Assembly: GCA_043228905.1 (NCBI GenBank)
Contig: JBHGNT010000005.1
Coordinates: 17,608,001 to 17,672,000, forward strand
Origin: Azolla caroliniana
Lineage: Eukaryota; Polypodiophyta
DNA: 64,000 bases
Direction of reading: 5' to 3'
The stretch's first letter is position 1. Every line of letters starts with the position of its first letter. Both the position numbers and the translations under genes were made by a program. The notes under the pieces are model-generated. The model made no database searches. It was not told the origin of the DNA and saw only the letters and a program-made list of their open reading frames with translations. Below are positions 10,801 through 20,925 of this stretch, piece after piece.

Positions 10801-12342
10801 AATGCTTGATTAGCACATTTTACCCTTAAAGTTATTTATAACACAATCACATACCAACAAAACAATAGTTACCTGAATCTTATTTCTAATCGTTGTAACA
10901 ACGGAAGTAACTTTGCTCTCCATTGCAGAAGCCATTGTGGCTTTCTCTAAATCAGTCTTAAAAAATGCCTGGAATGTCTCACAGGCTTCATGGACCTTTT
11001 TTAGCATATAGCTAACCAATGTCTCACCTGTATCATCGACATTGGCTTTCCTTGGGTGTCGGTGTGGTGTATGCCCCCGGTTTTGCTGGGAGTCGGCAGT
11101 TGCATCAACAACTGCCATGCTCCAAAATCTGTCTATTTTTTGTGCCAAGGTCCCCATCTTTCGGCATCTTTTTACCGATACCTCACCATAGACTGCCCAA
11201 GCTACCCTATACATTTCAGGGTCTCTGGATTCCTTCTCTGTTTTGCAGTACTCATATGCAAATGCTCTAGCAAATGAAACTGACAACTCATTGTTGATTG
11301 GGATCTCCTGATGAACTTTCTAATGCAGCCTCATGGAGTCATCAGACAAGTCGGCTCGTACATGCTTCAACTTGACCTTGCCTTTGACTCTAGGCATTGT
11401 ATATACTGTCATCCAGTCTACATCACTGATCAATTTATCACTTAGGACAGCAGGGACAACACCCTCGAGTGACAGACCATAGGTGTTGTGGAAGTCCTCC
11501 TTTGTCTCGCAAAATTTTGCGAAGTTTAGCACTCTCGGATACAGAGGAACGAGCCATCTGAAATATCATTTCAGAAATCAGAAATAGTGCAAAATCAGAA
11601 TATGTCAGAATCAGAAACCCCAATCAACAACAACAGAAATAGTGCAAAATCATTAACTTAGCAAATCAGAAACCCTAATCAAAATTTGTATTCAGAAATT
11701 TGAAATCAGAAACCCTAATCAAAATCTGTAATCAGAAGTTTGAAATCAGAAACCCTAATCAAAATTTGTAATTAGAAGTTTGTAACCAGAAACCCTATTC
11801 AGAAATTCTAATAAAAAATTTATAATCAAAAACCCTAATTAGAAATTTCAATCAAAAACCCTAATAAAAAATTTTAATCACAAACCCTAATCAGAAATTC
11901 TAATCAGAAATTTATAAACAAAAACCCTATTCAGAAATTCTAATCAGAAATTTATAATCAAAAACCCTAATCAGAAATTCTAATCAGAAATTTATAAACA
12001 AAAACCCTAATAAAAAATTTCAATCAGAAACCCCAATCATCACTAAAGACAGGATTAAACACACAAAAAAGTAATATAAACACACCTGTTGCTACTCCCT
12101 GATCTGCGAGACATCCTTGTATGGGACTCCAAGGACTTCGCCCTATTCGATTTTGGGGAAATATGAATTAGCACCAAAGTTCAGACAGTAGTTAAAAAGA
12201 AAAAACAAATGTTTGGGGTTTCTGTAACTGAAACATACTTGGACGATGATCGAGCGGGTTCTGTGTTGTAGCTCTGAATCTGCAATGTCGATTTTCTACT
12301 GCTGCGGGAGCTACGTCTGCGTTCGTGCTCTAAGTACTCCAT
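7810..12342 (-). CDS. Transposon passenger gene: coiled-coil/RING-like/FCP1-like protein, 7 exons
   Basis: Read on the reverse strand, exons join in phase at GT-AG sites: 12342-12239, 12142-12086, 11557-10873, 10789-10646, 10561-10228, 9415 to about 8900 (donor unresolved) and 8630-7810. Exon 1 is Arg/Ser-rich. Exon 3 has no recognised domain. Exon 4 and early exon 5 are coiled-coil-like. Exon 5 has a RING-H2-like cluster (CITC, then PCNHTYHLLC, then CLGDC). Exon 6 is acidic and ends in a basic NLS-like stretch. Exon 7 has three repeats around QVDxAC and then a domain resembling the FCP1/NLI-type HAD phosphatases of RNA polymerase II CTD: RALILELDKVL, FLEWVVQYFDLFIWSEKTK, NTLILDTEH. The nucleophile motif DxDx is ELDK and the later DD is DT, so catalysis is doubtful. 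TAG stops at 11320 and 8371 break this copy. It converges on the transposase gene. Confidence 0.7.
9420..10215. repeat. AGCTAATTAGCT palindrome array in intron 5 of the passenger gene
   Basis: This is the same palindrome as at 4430-5215, here with different links (ACTTTACTCAACTATGGTAGT, GCCAGT, TAGTAGGAT). It fills the intron between the RING-like exon (ends 10228) and the acidic exon (starts 9415). Both large introns of the transposon are therefore occupied by one motif. Confidence 0.9.
11635..12055. repeat. AAACCCTAATC-type array in intron 2 of the passenger gene
   Basis: About a dozen copies of AAACCCTAAT alternating with CAGAAATT or AAAATTTGTA lie between exon 2 (ends 12086) and exon 3 (starts 11557). 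AAACCCTAA matches the plant telo-box, though the spacing is not that of a true telomere array. Confidence 0.8.
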
Positions 12343-12592
12343 CTGCGTTCGTGCTCTGAGTACTCCATCTGCGTTCAAAATCAAACTTAGGCTAAACATG
12401 AAATTGATGACATTGAAGTCGATCTTAGATGATCGTGCTATTCCCCAAGTTCCACTACGTCTGAAACAGAAGTTCAAATATTTGAGTTTTTTCATAAATA
12501 AGTTTTTCAAATATTTGATTTTCCCACAAAAAAGACTAGCTAAACAAATAGCTAATTAGCTATGGCCATTTTAGTAGCTAATTAGCTATAAT

Positions 12593-12619
12593 AGTGTTTT
12601 CACTCGCATGCTTTTACCC
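12593..12619 (-). repeat. Right terminal inverted repeat of the DDE transposon
   Basis: On the reverse strand it starts GGGTAAAAGCATGCGAGTGA. The GAGA target duplication follows at 12620-12623. Two AGCTAATTAGCT palindromes lie just inside (12550-12590). Confidence 0.85.
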
Positions 12620-12623
12620 GAGA

Positions 12624-13782
12624 AACAAACTTAAACCCCTTCTAGGACAACCACAATACAGTTCCCTTACACCCCCTCTCACGTGTTGGCTAAATGGTAA
12701 AAAACTAAGAAACCACCTAGTACACTCATCCTTTCCCCCCATCTAATGTCTTGTGTACACTCTCTTACCTTCCCTTTGTACACACTTTTGTATGTCCCAC
12801 ATACAAAGGACTCTCCTCCCTCTCCCTATAAAAAGAGCAACCTAGTAGGCTTAGTTTTCATCATTTGTACATCGGGCACTGAAGAGCCTCCATCGAGGCG
12901 AAATGCATTTGCCGATCATTGCCTTATGATAGTAAACTTTCTTTCCTTCTATGTGTTGCTCTTAGCTAATTTTTTGTCTTAAGTTCTTATTTAATCAATT
13001 TTTATTAAGTACTCGTTGAATCACTTTTTTGTCAAATTTTTTTTTTGGTCTTAAGTTTTTAAGTATTTATTTAATCATTTTTTATTAAGTACTTGTTTAA
13101 TAATCATTTTTATTACGTACTTGTTTAACCCCTTTTTTTAAGTACGTGTTCAATCATTTTTTGGTCTAACTTTTTGTTTGAGTATTCTCCTCTCTTAATA
13201 ATAATCATTCTCTTCTTAGCCATGACCCCTTTCTTTAATCTTAATCCCTCCCTTCTCTTTTAATCATAACCTTGCTTTAAGTGTTTGCCCAAGTGTTTTC
13301 TTATCTAAGTATATGTTTAAACATTCGTTTAAGTACTTTGTTTTAGCAACCACTTCCCCCTTAATCATAATCCCTTCTTAACCATAATCATTTTTTAATC
13401 GCAATCTCTTTTTTTTAATAATAATCTTTCTTTTAAGTGTATGTTTAAGTGTGTGTTTAAACAACTCCCTTTCATCTAAGCGTGTGATCATGTTTTAATA
13501 ATACTCTATATTGGTGTTTTAATAATACTCTATTGGTGTCTAATAACTTAAGTTATCCCAATGATCTTTAATATGTTCTAAAAACTTTGATTAGGTTTAA
13601 ATACTTTTGATATCATCAACACGCTACACTCCCCTAACCCCCACCCACGCCCTTACTTTTCTATTCCCCTAAAACTATATCACTACTTAGGTTTAGACAT
13701 AAAAATAAGATCTAAACTTGAGTCCACCCCAAACAACCCTCGATGAAGAGCTGCACACTTTAAGCAATCTTAAAAAAGTTTA
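12624..13782 (+). mobile_element. 3' part (pLTR-like) of the Penelope-like element and start of a second unit
   Basis: After the transposon's right TSD the PLE continues as non-coding DNA. It has a TATA-like TATAAAAAG at about 12829 and a hammerhead ribozyme at 12871-12916, then an AT-rich stretch (12970-13600) with degenerate TTAAGTACTTGTTTAATCA repeats. Near 13731-13782 a short frame LDEELHTLSNLKKV resembles a PLE ORF start, suggesting the head of a following tandem unit, as PLEs often have. It stops where gag copy A' begins. No other gene is seen in this stretch. Confidence 0.6.
12871..12916 (+). ncRNA. Hammerhead ribozyme, type I, very short stem III
   Basis: The core is CUGAAGA (12879-12885, matching CUGANGA), stem II GCCUC/GAGGC (12886-12890/12895-12899) with loop CAUC, and GAAA (12900-12903). 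Stem III is two base pairs inside the self-complementary AUGCAU (12903-12908). Stem I pairs AUCGGGCA (12871-12878) with UGCCGAU (12910-12916) with one bulged G. Predicted cleavage is after U12909 (AUU triplet). PLEs are known to carry such minimal hammerheads; the palindromic stem III favours a dimeric form. Confidence 0.85.
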
Positions 13783-14130
13783 AAGCCTGTTTTGGAGATA
13801 CTGACAACATAAGGACAACAATCAACAAAATCCGACGATTACGCCAAGGTGATCGTCCAGCCTCCGCATACGCTGTAGATTTCCGCCTACTCGCCACCGA
13901 TATCCCTTGGGATGATCAAGCATTGATGGAGCAATTTTGTTATAGTTTACGTAACGATGTCAAGGATTTACTCTTGACCTTCCCTGAAGAACCAAAGTCA
14001 TTAACAAAAGCAATTAGTCGCACGGTGAGATGCGACAACCGCCTTTTCGAACGACGTTCGAAACGACAATTCCAGATGCCAAGGGCAAGATCAAAGCCCA
14101 CCTATGCCTCAGTGGTAGTGAAATCTTTTC
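13783..14130 (+). pseudogene. Ty3/chromovirus-type gag fragment (copy A')
   Basis: This stretch matches 297-641 with about 25 differences in 345 bp. It encodes the C-terminal capsid and linker (MEQFCYSLRNDVKDLL, then CDNRLFERRSK). The stop present in copy A is absent here. It starts exactly after the PLE 3' junction (TTTAAAGCC) and is cut at about 14130, where family B pol begins. It is either a very long target duplication made by PLE insertion or an independent copy. Confidence 0.75.
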
Positions 14131-14801
14131 CGAGGGAGTCATATGATGCGTCTCCAATGTCATCGCGAACCATTATCGGAAGAAGAAAAGCAGCGACGTC
14201 TAGTAAATAGACTATGTCTTCGAACATGGCCATGGCTTCGAACAACAAATATCAAGCAGAGCTGGCAACACGAGTGTATCAGTTTACAGCATGGACGCAC
14301 CAAGGTTCCTGTACCTATGGAAATGTTGGCTGGGGTGGAGGATGCTGAATTGGAAGCGTACCTTGACGAACATCCTCAGATTATTCCGCTGTTCGAAATA
14401 GATGTCATCGCAATTGCGACAGAATATACTACGGCCACTGTTCCGCACGAAGAGCCATATGAACCAAACCTAGAGTCCATATTGGAACTCAACAGAGCAC
14501 GGGCGGCATTCGAAAGGGAAATGGAGATTTCACGACAAGTCACCGCTTTCGCTCTCGACGAAGTGAATGTGGGTACGGAATCGGAACACTGGTTCCTCTC
14601 GATAGCAAAGGAATTAAGGCCGGACCAGAGAATCACAATGATCGCACTACTCACGGAATATAAAGATGTGTTCGCTTGGGCTCACGAGGACATGAAGGGG
14701 TTAGATCCCAAGTTCTATCAGCATAAGATCAATTTAGCAACGGACACGAAACCTGTCCAGCAGCACCGCTACCGCATGAACCCCAATTACACGACCCGCG
14801 T

Positions 14802-15527
14802 TGTCGTAGTGTATTTTTTACACTACGTGGAAAACGTATATAGTATTAGATTCAATAAAAAATGAAGAAATAGAAGAAAATAGCAAAATAAATGGAACAT
14901 GCATAGGGCAAGATTCGAACCTTGCATCTCCATGTTAATAATGTAATGTCTTACCATTACACTAGCATTTCATTAGTGTTAAAGCATAGATGTCCCACAT
15001 AGAAAGGTAAATTCACGCTAGGATAAACATTAGAAAAACGCATAACAAAAGAAAAAGCTACACATACACATCTAGCGTGCATGATAAAAAACGCACAAGT
15101 TAGAAAAAAGCATGATCACTTTAGATAAAGCATATAGTCTATCTATAGGAAAAGCATGGGGTCTATAGTTAGAGAAAAAGCATGGATTACTAAGACTTCC
15201 TCATCACTACATAAGGATGGGGAGCACAATGTAATTGTGTGTGAAATACTTGGAAACTGGATATGTTTCTAAAAAACACCAATTAATAAACTATACTCGT
15301 GGGATTCACGAGGATTCTATATCATTCTCTTTCAACCCAAATTTATATTCTTATATTCATATTGATTAATCAAATACAATACACTCGTGGGATTCACGAG
15401 TTTGCTATAACTCTTTCTTACAACATATTTATATTCTTATTAGCCTTAAAACTCTCCTCTTCCTAGTCCAAAACCCCAGCGGTTCCCACCCGACTCACGC
15501 AACGATCTGGCGCCGAAAGGCACGACA
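14802..15527 (+). repeat. 5' LTR of the TR-GAG element
   Basis: The LTR is 726 bp, with ends TGTCGT/ACGACA. Its start folds into a hairpin (CGTAGTGTA...TACACTACG). At 14893-14970, read in reverse, it has a tRNA-like module: A-box-like TAGTGTAATGGTAAG and B-box-like GGTTCGAATCTTG. Two short repeats ACTCGTGGGATTCACGAG occur near 15295 and 15382. Confidence 0.93.
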
Positions 15528-15544
15528 CAGTTGGTGAACCCGAC

Positions 15545-17596
15545 GTGAAGGCGGGTGGCAAGGAGATGGAGAATCAACAAGAGGCGATGAACATGATGAT
15601 GATAATGTTTGAGCGGATGCAACAAGAACAACGTGCGATGTCGGAGATGAAGGCGGCAGTAGAGCGGCTTCTGCGACGAAACGGGGAATTCAACGGTAAG
15701 GGTGTGTCACGCTACCTACGTGAATATAAGGCGGAGATGATGCAATATCGGATACCGGAAGGATTGCAAGTGATATCCTTTAGTCGGGTGGCCTCGGACG
15801 AACTACAAGAGAGAATCCACAAGATACAACAACAAAACTCGACATGGGAGTCCTTTGAATAAGCTTTACGGGAGGCATATGACTATGAGAGATGGACGGG
15901 ACGAGATCGACGAGAATTCGACGAATGGGTGGCGTCGGAGAAGACTCACCGAAGTGCAACGCAAGCGTTCCTAGAGTTTGAGCATCGTTTTGCTCGACTC
16001 TCGGAGCGGGAACGACGATTGGTGGGAGAGGATAAAGTCCTAATGTTCGTAAAATCAATCGATCGAAAAGAAAGGATGGACATCGGGATCGAACTCGAAG
16101 ATGATGACGGTGCGAACGGTCTTACCGAGGATTGGGCCAAAGTCGAAAGGGTATGCCGAAGACATGATGAAAGGAAGCTGAGAATCTCGTCAACAACGAC
16201 ATGGCCCATGAAGGATGGTCGATTGAGGAAAAACGATGAAGCCGATATGAAGGCCGAAATACAACATGATGGTGCGACGGAAGAGGGTGTAAAACAAGCT
16301 ACCCTCTTGTCTTGTGAAAGAACGATGGCGAAGGATAAGGCCGATAATTCAAGTGTAGAAGGAAATTTCGGGATACAAGTGCCCGAGACATCGGGTCAAA
16401 AAGGGGTAAGCATAATAGATGTTTGCATAATTGATGCAGATAAAGAGTGTGAAGCGGATGTGATTAAGGAGGTAGCCACAAAAGACGAAATCGAATCGGA
16501 GGTGGCTATGGACGAATCAATGGCGGATTGCCATATCGAGACTTCCCCACCACTGATTCCAGAGACTCCGGCGGTTGCGATCGAAAGGCAACGTGAGACC
16601 GAAGAGACGGAAGGTGGCGGAGAGAAAACGAATGTCGAAGCCGACGAATACGATGAAGAGATAGCCGAGAAGAATGCTAAGGGTGAAACTACGAAAGAAG
16701 GTAATACCGAGGATTCATGCCAACAATATCTAGAGACTTCGGCGGTTGTGTCCGAGAACCAACGTGAGACCGGAGAGACGGGAGATGGCGGCGAGGAAGG
16801 TAAAGTCGGAAGTCGGTTCAGATGGAAAATGATCCATCCGAAATTCCAATCTAAAAGAAAGTGCGACAATGCGGAGGTCGGGTCTACGACGGGAGAAGCG
16901 CGTAATACAGAGCACACTCTACGGCGAATAAAGAAACGCGTGTTATGGCGAATAAAGAAGCACGCGCTACGGCGAGAAAAGAAGCATGCATTACAACCAC
17001 ACGAGGACCGAACAACGAGCACATATCGGAGGACCTACATAGCGAACAACGGAAAGAAGTGCCGAAAGTCGAACCGGACAAGGCAGGTGAAAACGAAGAA
17101 AAGAAAGCAAATCCGGACGAAAAGAAAAGAAAAGAAACCGACCCGAAAGAGCACTGAATCGGTAAAAACCGATCAACCGAGTCTGGATCGACCGAATACA
17201 AATCGGAAAGGAAGCCGAACTAAACGAAAGACGATCCGACGAGACCGAATCGGAAGTAAGCTAATCCGACTAAACCGAAAATCCGAAAAGAAGTCGAGAT
17301 TGATGAAGAAAAGAAAGAGGGCAAGAAAAGATACTACCGCGGATGACAAGGACCAAGCGGGCCATGCAAAAAGCGAACGAAGACTATGGTGGATCGGATG
17401 TCGACAATGGTTCGGGTGGAAAGAATGGATGTGCTCCAAATGGAGAGACAAAATCAACATAACAAGAGAAGTCGAGGGTACTACGAGCCGGCAACGAAAC
17501 CAATCGGGTAGAGACCGGACGGAGGAGACTAACAAACACCAACAACTTCGGCACATACCGGAGGATGTGCGGGTTTGGAGGGGGCGAGTGTCGTAG
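15545..17596 (+). pseudogene. Gag-like ORF of the TR-GAG element with long charged tail
   Basis: The first frame (15545-15862) begins near MENQQEAMNMMMIMFERMQ and has a gag-like N-terminus (MMQYRIPEGLQVISFSRVAS). A single TAA at 15860 separates it from the 555-residue frame, where gag capsid-like sequence continues (AFLEFEHRFARLSERERRLV). The rest is first acidic, with repeated ETGETGDGGEE-like phrases, and then strongly basic (RIKKRVLWRIKKHALRREKK), ending at the LTR. No zinc knuckle, protease or RT motif is present. The basic tail could bind RNA. With only one stop, it may be nearly intact or read through. Confidence 0.7.
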
Positions 17597-18314
17597 TGTA
17601 TTTTGTACACTACGTGAAAAACGTATATAGTATTAGATTCAATAAAAAATGAAGAAATAGAAGAAAATAGCAAAATAAATGGAACATGCATAGGGCAAGA
17701 TTCGAACCTTGCATCTCCATGTTAATAATGTAATGTCTTACCATTACACTAGCATTTCATTAGTGTTAAAGCATAGATGTCCCACATAGAAAGGTAAATT
17801 CACGCTAGGATAAACATTAGAAAAACGCATAACAAAAGAAAAAGCTACACATACACATCTAGCGTGCATGATAAAAAACGCACAAGTTAGAAAAAAGCAT
17901 GATCACTTTAGATAAAGCATATAGTCTATCTATAGGAAAAGCATGGGGTCTATAGTTAGAGAAAAAGCATGGATTACTAAGACTTCCTCATCACTACATA
18001 AGGATGGGGAGCACAATGTAATTGTGTGTGAAATACTTGGAAACTGGATATGTTTCTAAAAAACACCAATTAATAAACTATACTCGTGGGATTCACGAGG
18101 ATTCTATATCATTCTCTTTCAACCCAAATTTATATTCTTATATTCATATTGATTAATCAAATACAATACACTCGTGGGATTCACGAGTTTGCTATAACTC
18201 TTTCTTACAACATATTTATATTCTTATTAGCCTTAAAACTCTCCTCTTCCTAGTCCAAAACCCCAGCGGTTCCCACCCGACTCACGCAACGATCTGGCGC
18301 CGAAAGGCACGACA
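17589..18314 (+). repeat. 3' LTR of the TR-GAG element
   Basis: The LTR is 726 bp and nearly identical to 14802-15527; the two visible differences lie in the first 35 bases. It is followed by the GCGT target duplication and then family B RT coding sequence. Confidence 0.93.
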
Positions 18315-20925
18315 GCGTGAAAGAAGAAATTGACAAGCTGCTGAGGGCGGGGTTCATACGGCCAGTTAAACAAGCGACATGGCTAAACCTGATAGTGGTT
18401 GTCCCAAAGAAAAACGGCAAAATATGGGTACACGTAGATTACTGAAAATTAAACGTCGTAACCATTACAGACGCATTTCCCTTACCCTTCATCGATAGCG
18501 TGCTGGACGTCGTCGCATGCCATGAGATGTATAGTTTCTTAGATGGCTTCAGTGGCTATAACCAAGTACGCATGCACCCCGAGGACCAGGACAAGACGGT
18601 GTTTGTCACGGATTGGGGAGAGTATATGTGGCGGTCGTCATGATGTTCGGGCTAAAGACAGCGCCGACAACATTTCAACGAACGATTACGGAGATCTTTG
18701 GGGAATACATTCTAGCGTTCATGCAAGTCTTTTTAGACGATTTTGCGGTATATGGGCAAACAAAAGACCATTTTTCGCACTTATGTTTGTGCCTGGAACG
18801 TTGCCGCACCGCACGCTTAAGCCTGAATCCCGCGAAATGTGCCTTTTGCGTGACCAGCGGGACTCTCCTAGGCCACATTGTCAGCAAGGAAGGAATAGCG
18901 GTCGACCCAAACAAGATCTTCGCTATTACGGAAGCTAAAACTCCGACAAATGCCAAATCACTTAGCCGATTTTTGGGCCAAATACGGTGGCATAGTCAGA
19001 TGATACAGTATTTGGTGGACTTCGCCACACCACTACACGCTGCCGTACATCGGACTCCTTTCCAATGGACTGCAACAGAGGATAAGGCCTATGAGGCACT
19101 TAAGATAATGCTCACACAGGCCCCCGTCGTACAACCTCCAGTTTGGGCGAAGCCATTCCACATGTTCGTCGATGCCCCGGACATAGCAATAGGAAGCGCG
19201 CTAATGCAACTCACCGAACCAAACTGGTACAGGCCAGTATACTACGCAAGTCGTAAATTGTCAACAACAGAGCGTAACTATTCCACAACAGAGCGGGAGG
19301 CGCTAGGGATGATCTATAGCATCAATAAATTCTGACATTATTTACTAGGACGGAAATTCACGTTCCACATGGATCATTCGGCATTATTGTATTTGGTGGA
19401 GAAACAAGCCTTGATAGGGAAATTGGCGTGGTGGATGCTGTTGCTCTAGGAATTGAGTTCGTAATTCAACACCGGCCAGGGACGCAACACGCAATGGCGG
19501 ATTTTTTGAGCAGATTGGAGAATGGAGAAACAGTATAGAAAGACGACGACGATTTTCTGGACGCCGACATCTGGTGAGTAGCGACACTTGCAGAAAAAAT
19601 GGAATCCACCTTTCCGGACCGATGGCTTATGGAAATGACGTACTTTTTAACTACAGGACTACCTCCACCACAATTACGCACGGACGAGAAGAAACGACTA
19701 CCCGTCAGAAGACGTCACTTCTGCCTTGTCGAAGGGAATTTATATCACAAAGGAAGTGACGGCATTTGGCGACGTGGAGTCCGTCAGGATGAGAAAGAAG
19801 TAGTTTTACGGGAGGCACACTGCGGCACGATCGGCGGCCATTACGCGGGCAACATGACAGCCCGCAAAGTATGGCCAACAACACAGAAGGACACATCCGA
19901 GTATTGTAGAAAGTGTGATTTGTGCCAGTGGATGGGTCAGCCCGCGGAGGACGCAAGGATGCCACACCAGCCCGTATTACCACTAGACCCCTTCCAAAAG
20001 TGGGGATTAGATTTTGTGGGGCCCTTCACACCAGCAGTGGCCCGTACGGGCAACAAATACATATTGGTAGCCACGAATTACTGTACCAAATGGGTAGAAG
20101 CAAAGGCACTACGTCAAAATACAGCGGCCGTCACAGCCAAATTTCTTTACGAGCACATCTGGTGCCGGTTCGGCTGTCCGATTGAGCTCATCAGTGACCA
20201 GGGGAGCCACTTCCTCAATACGGTGGTTCGGGAACTAACACAACATTACGTAGTAGTCCACAAGAAGAGCACGCCATACTACCCACAGGCGAATGGATTA
20301 GCGGAATCCATGAACAAAACTTTACAGACCATTTTGAAGAAAACCGTCAATGAAAATAAAACGGACTGGGATACCAAACTCCAAAGTGCGTTATGGGCGT
20401 ACAGAACTAGTTACAAAACAAGCATACAGTCAACACCGTTCTAGCTAGCGTTTGGACTAGAGGTTGTGATGCCGGTCGAATTTCGGGTACCTAGTTTGCG
20501 CATTCAGGTACGGAACCGATTATCAAAAGCCAAGTCGGAGGAAGAACGACTCTACCAACTCCTTGAACTAGGGGAAAAATGCGTCCACAACATGGTTGTG
20601 TTGGAATAGGAACAACGACGGCGTAAAGCGTTTGTCGATCGACATCGGAGGGCGAGGGAAAGGAGTTCGTCGTGGGCCGAGCGGTGCTAGTTTTTCAAAC
20701 GCGCATGGGCCATATGCCGGGGAAGTTACGTTTCCGCTGGACCGGCCCATACTGGATAATTGGAGCGGAACAGGGCACGTTCCAACTAGGAACGCTGGCT
20801 GGAGAAATAGTACGGCAAAAAGTGAATGGGTTTCGGCTCAAACCTTACCTGGGCCCTACGCCACCTAACCCATTCACCGCCGAACGGGACAAAGCCGGAG
20901 AACCCGCAGCGTAAAATGGACAGTC

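Larger units (their letters stand above)
2520..12623. mobile_element. 10.1-kb DDE-type DNA transposon, TIRs plus 4-bp TSD GAGA
   Basis: The element runs 2524-12619. Its ends are 27-bp imperfect inverted repeats starting GGGTRAAAGCATGMGA, and it is flanked by GAGA on both sides (2520-2523, 12620-12623). It carries two convergent genes: a transposase (+, 3628-7081) and a seven-exon passenger gene (-, 12342-7810). A palindrome, AGCTAATTAGCT, is repeated through the subterminal, intronic and spacer segments and is missing from the flanks. It sits inside a Penelope-like element, whose RT reading lies just outside the left end. The catalytic core (DFAENY; SDGAASQFK; GHGKGEHDG) marks it as a DDE/DDD transposon, but I cannot place it in a named superfamily. 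Both genes carry a few stops, so this copy looks recently dead. Confidence 0.85.
14798..18318 (+). mobile_element. Young non-autonomous gag-only LTR retrotransposon (TR-GAG type)
   Basis: Two 726-bp LTRs (14802-15527, 17589-18314) start TGTCGTAGTG and end GGCACGACA, flanked by GCGT on each side (14798-14801, 18315-18318). The PBS TGGTGAACCCGACGTGAA (15532-15549) complements the 3' end of plant tRNA-Trp. A purine-rich tract (GGTTTGGAGGGGGCGAG) precedes the 3' LTR. The interior is only 2.06 kb and has no protease, RT, RNase H or integrase, so it must use another element's enzymes. The LTRs differ at about two visible positions, indicating recent insertion. It sits within family B RT and splits it cleanly. 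Confidence 0.92.
14130..20925 (+). pseudogene. Ty3 family B pol (protease end, RT, RNase H, integrase), split by an LTR insertion
   Basis: Polyprotein of a Ty3-type element lacking its 5' LTR, gag and most of the protease. 14200-14801 holds the protease end and linker (TTNIKQSW, PQIIPLFEIDV, DVFAWAHEDM, RYRMNPNYTTR). The reading resumes after the inserted element at 18315 with KEEIDKLLRAGFIRPV. RT shows FPLPF, DGFSGYNQ and FLDDF (about 18734). RNase H shows ERNYSTTEREALGMIY. Integrase (19599-20444) has an H2C2 region, GLDFVGPF, ISDQGSHF and NGLAESMNKTL, giving the D, D and E. A GPY/F-like module (FRWTGPYWI) lies near 20740. Several stops and frame changes make it inactive. No chromodomain is seen. 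The close relative in the window is element C. Confidence 0.85.

Noticed and set aside
11019-11277. Forward-strand frames across exon 3 of the passenger gene
   Set aside because: They are antisense shadows of the reverse-strand exon, which joins in phase with its neighbours.
11635-12055. Interstitial telomere array
   Set aside because: AAACCCTAAT words are separated by 8-20 bp linkers rather than head-to-tail TTTAGGG units, and they lie within a transposon intron.
16396-17691. Reverse-strand frames of 60-210 residues under the TR-GAG gag ORF
   Set aside because: They arise from the biased codon content of the charged gag tail and have no motif or start context.
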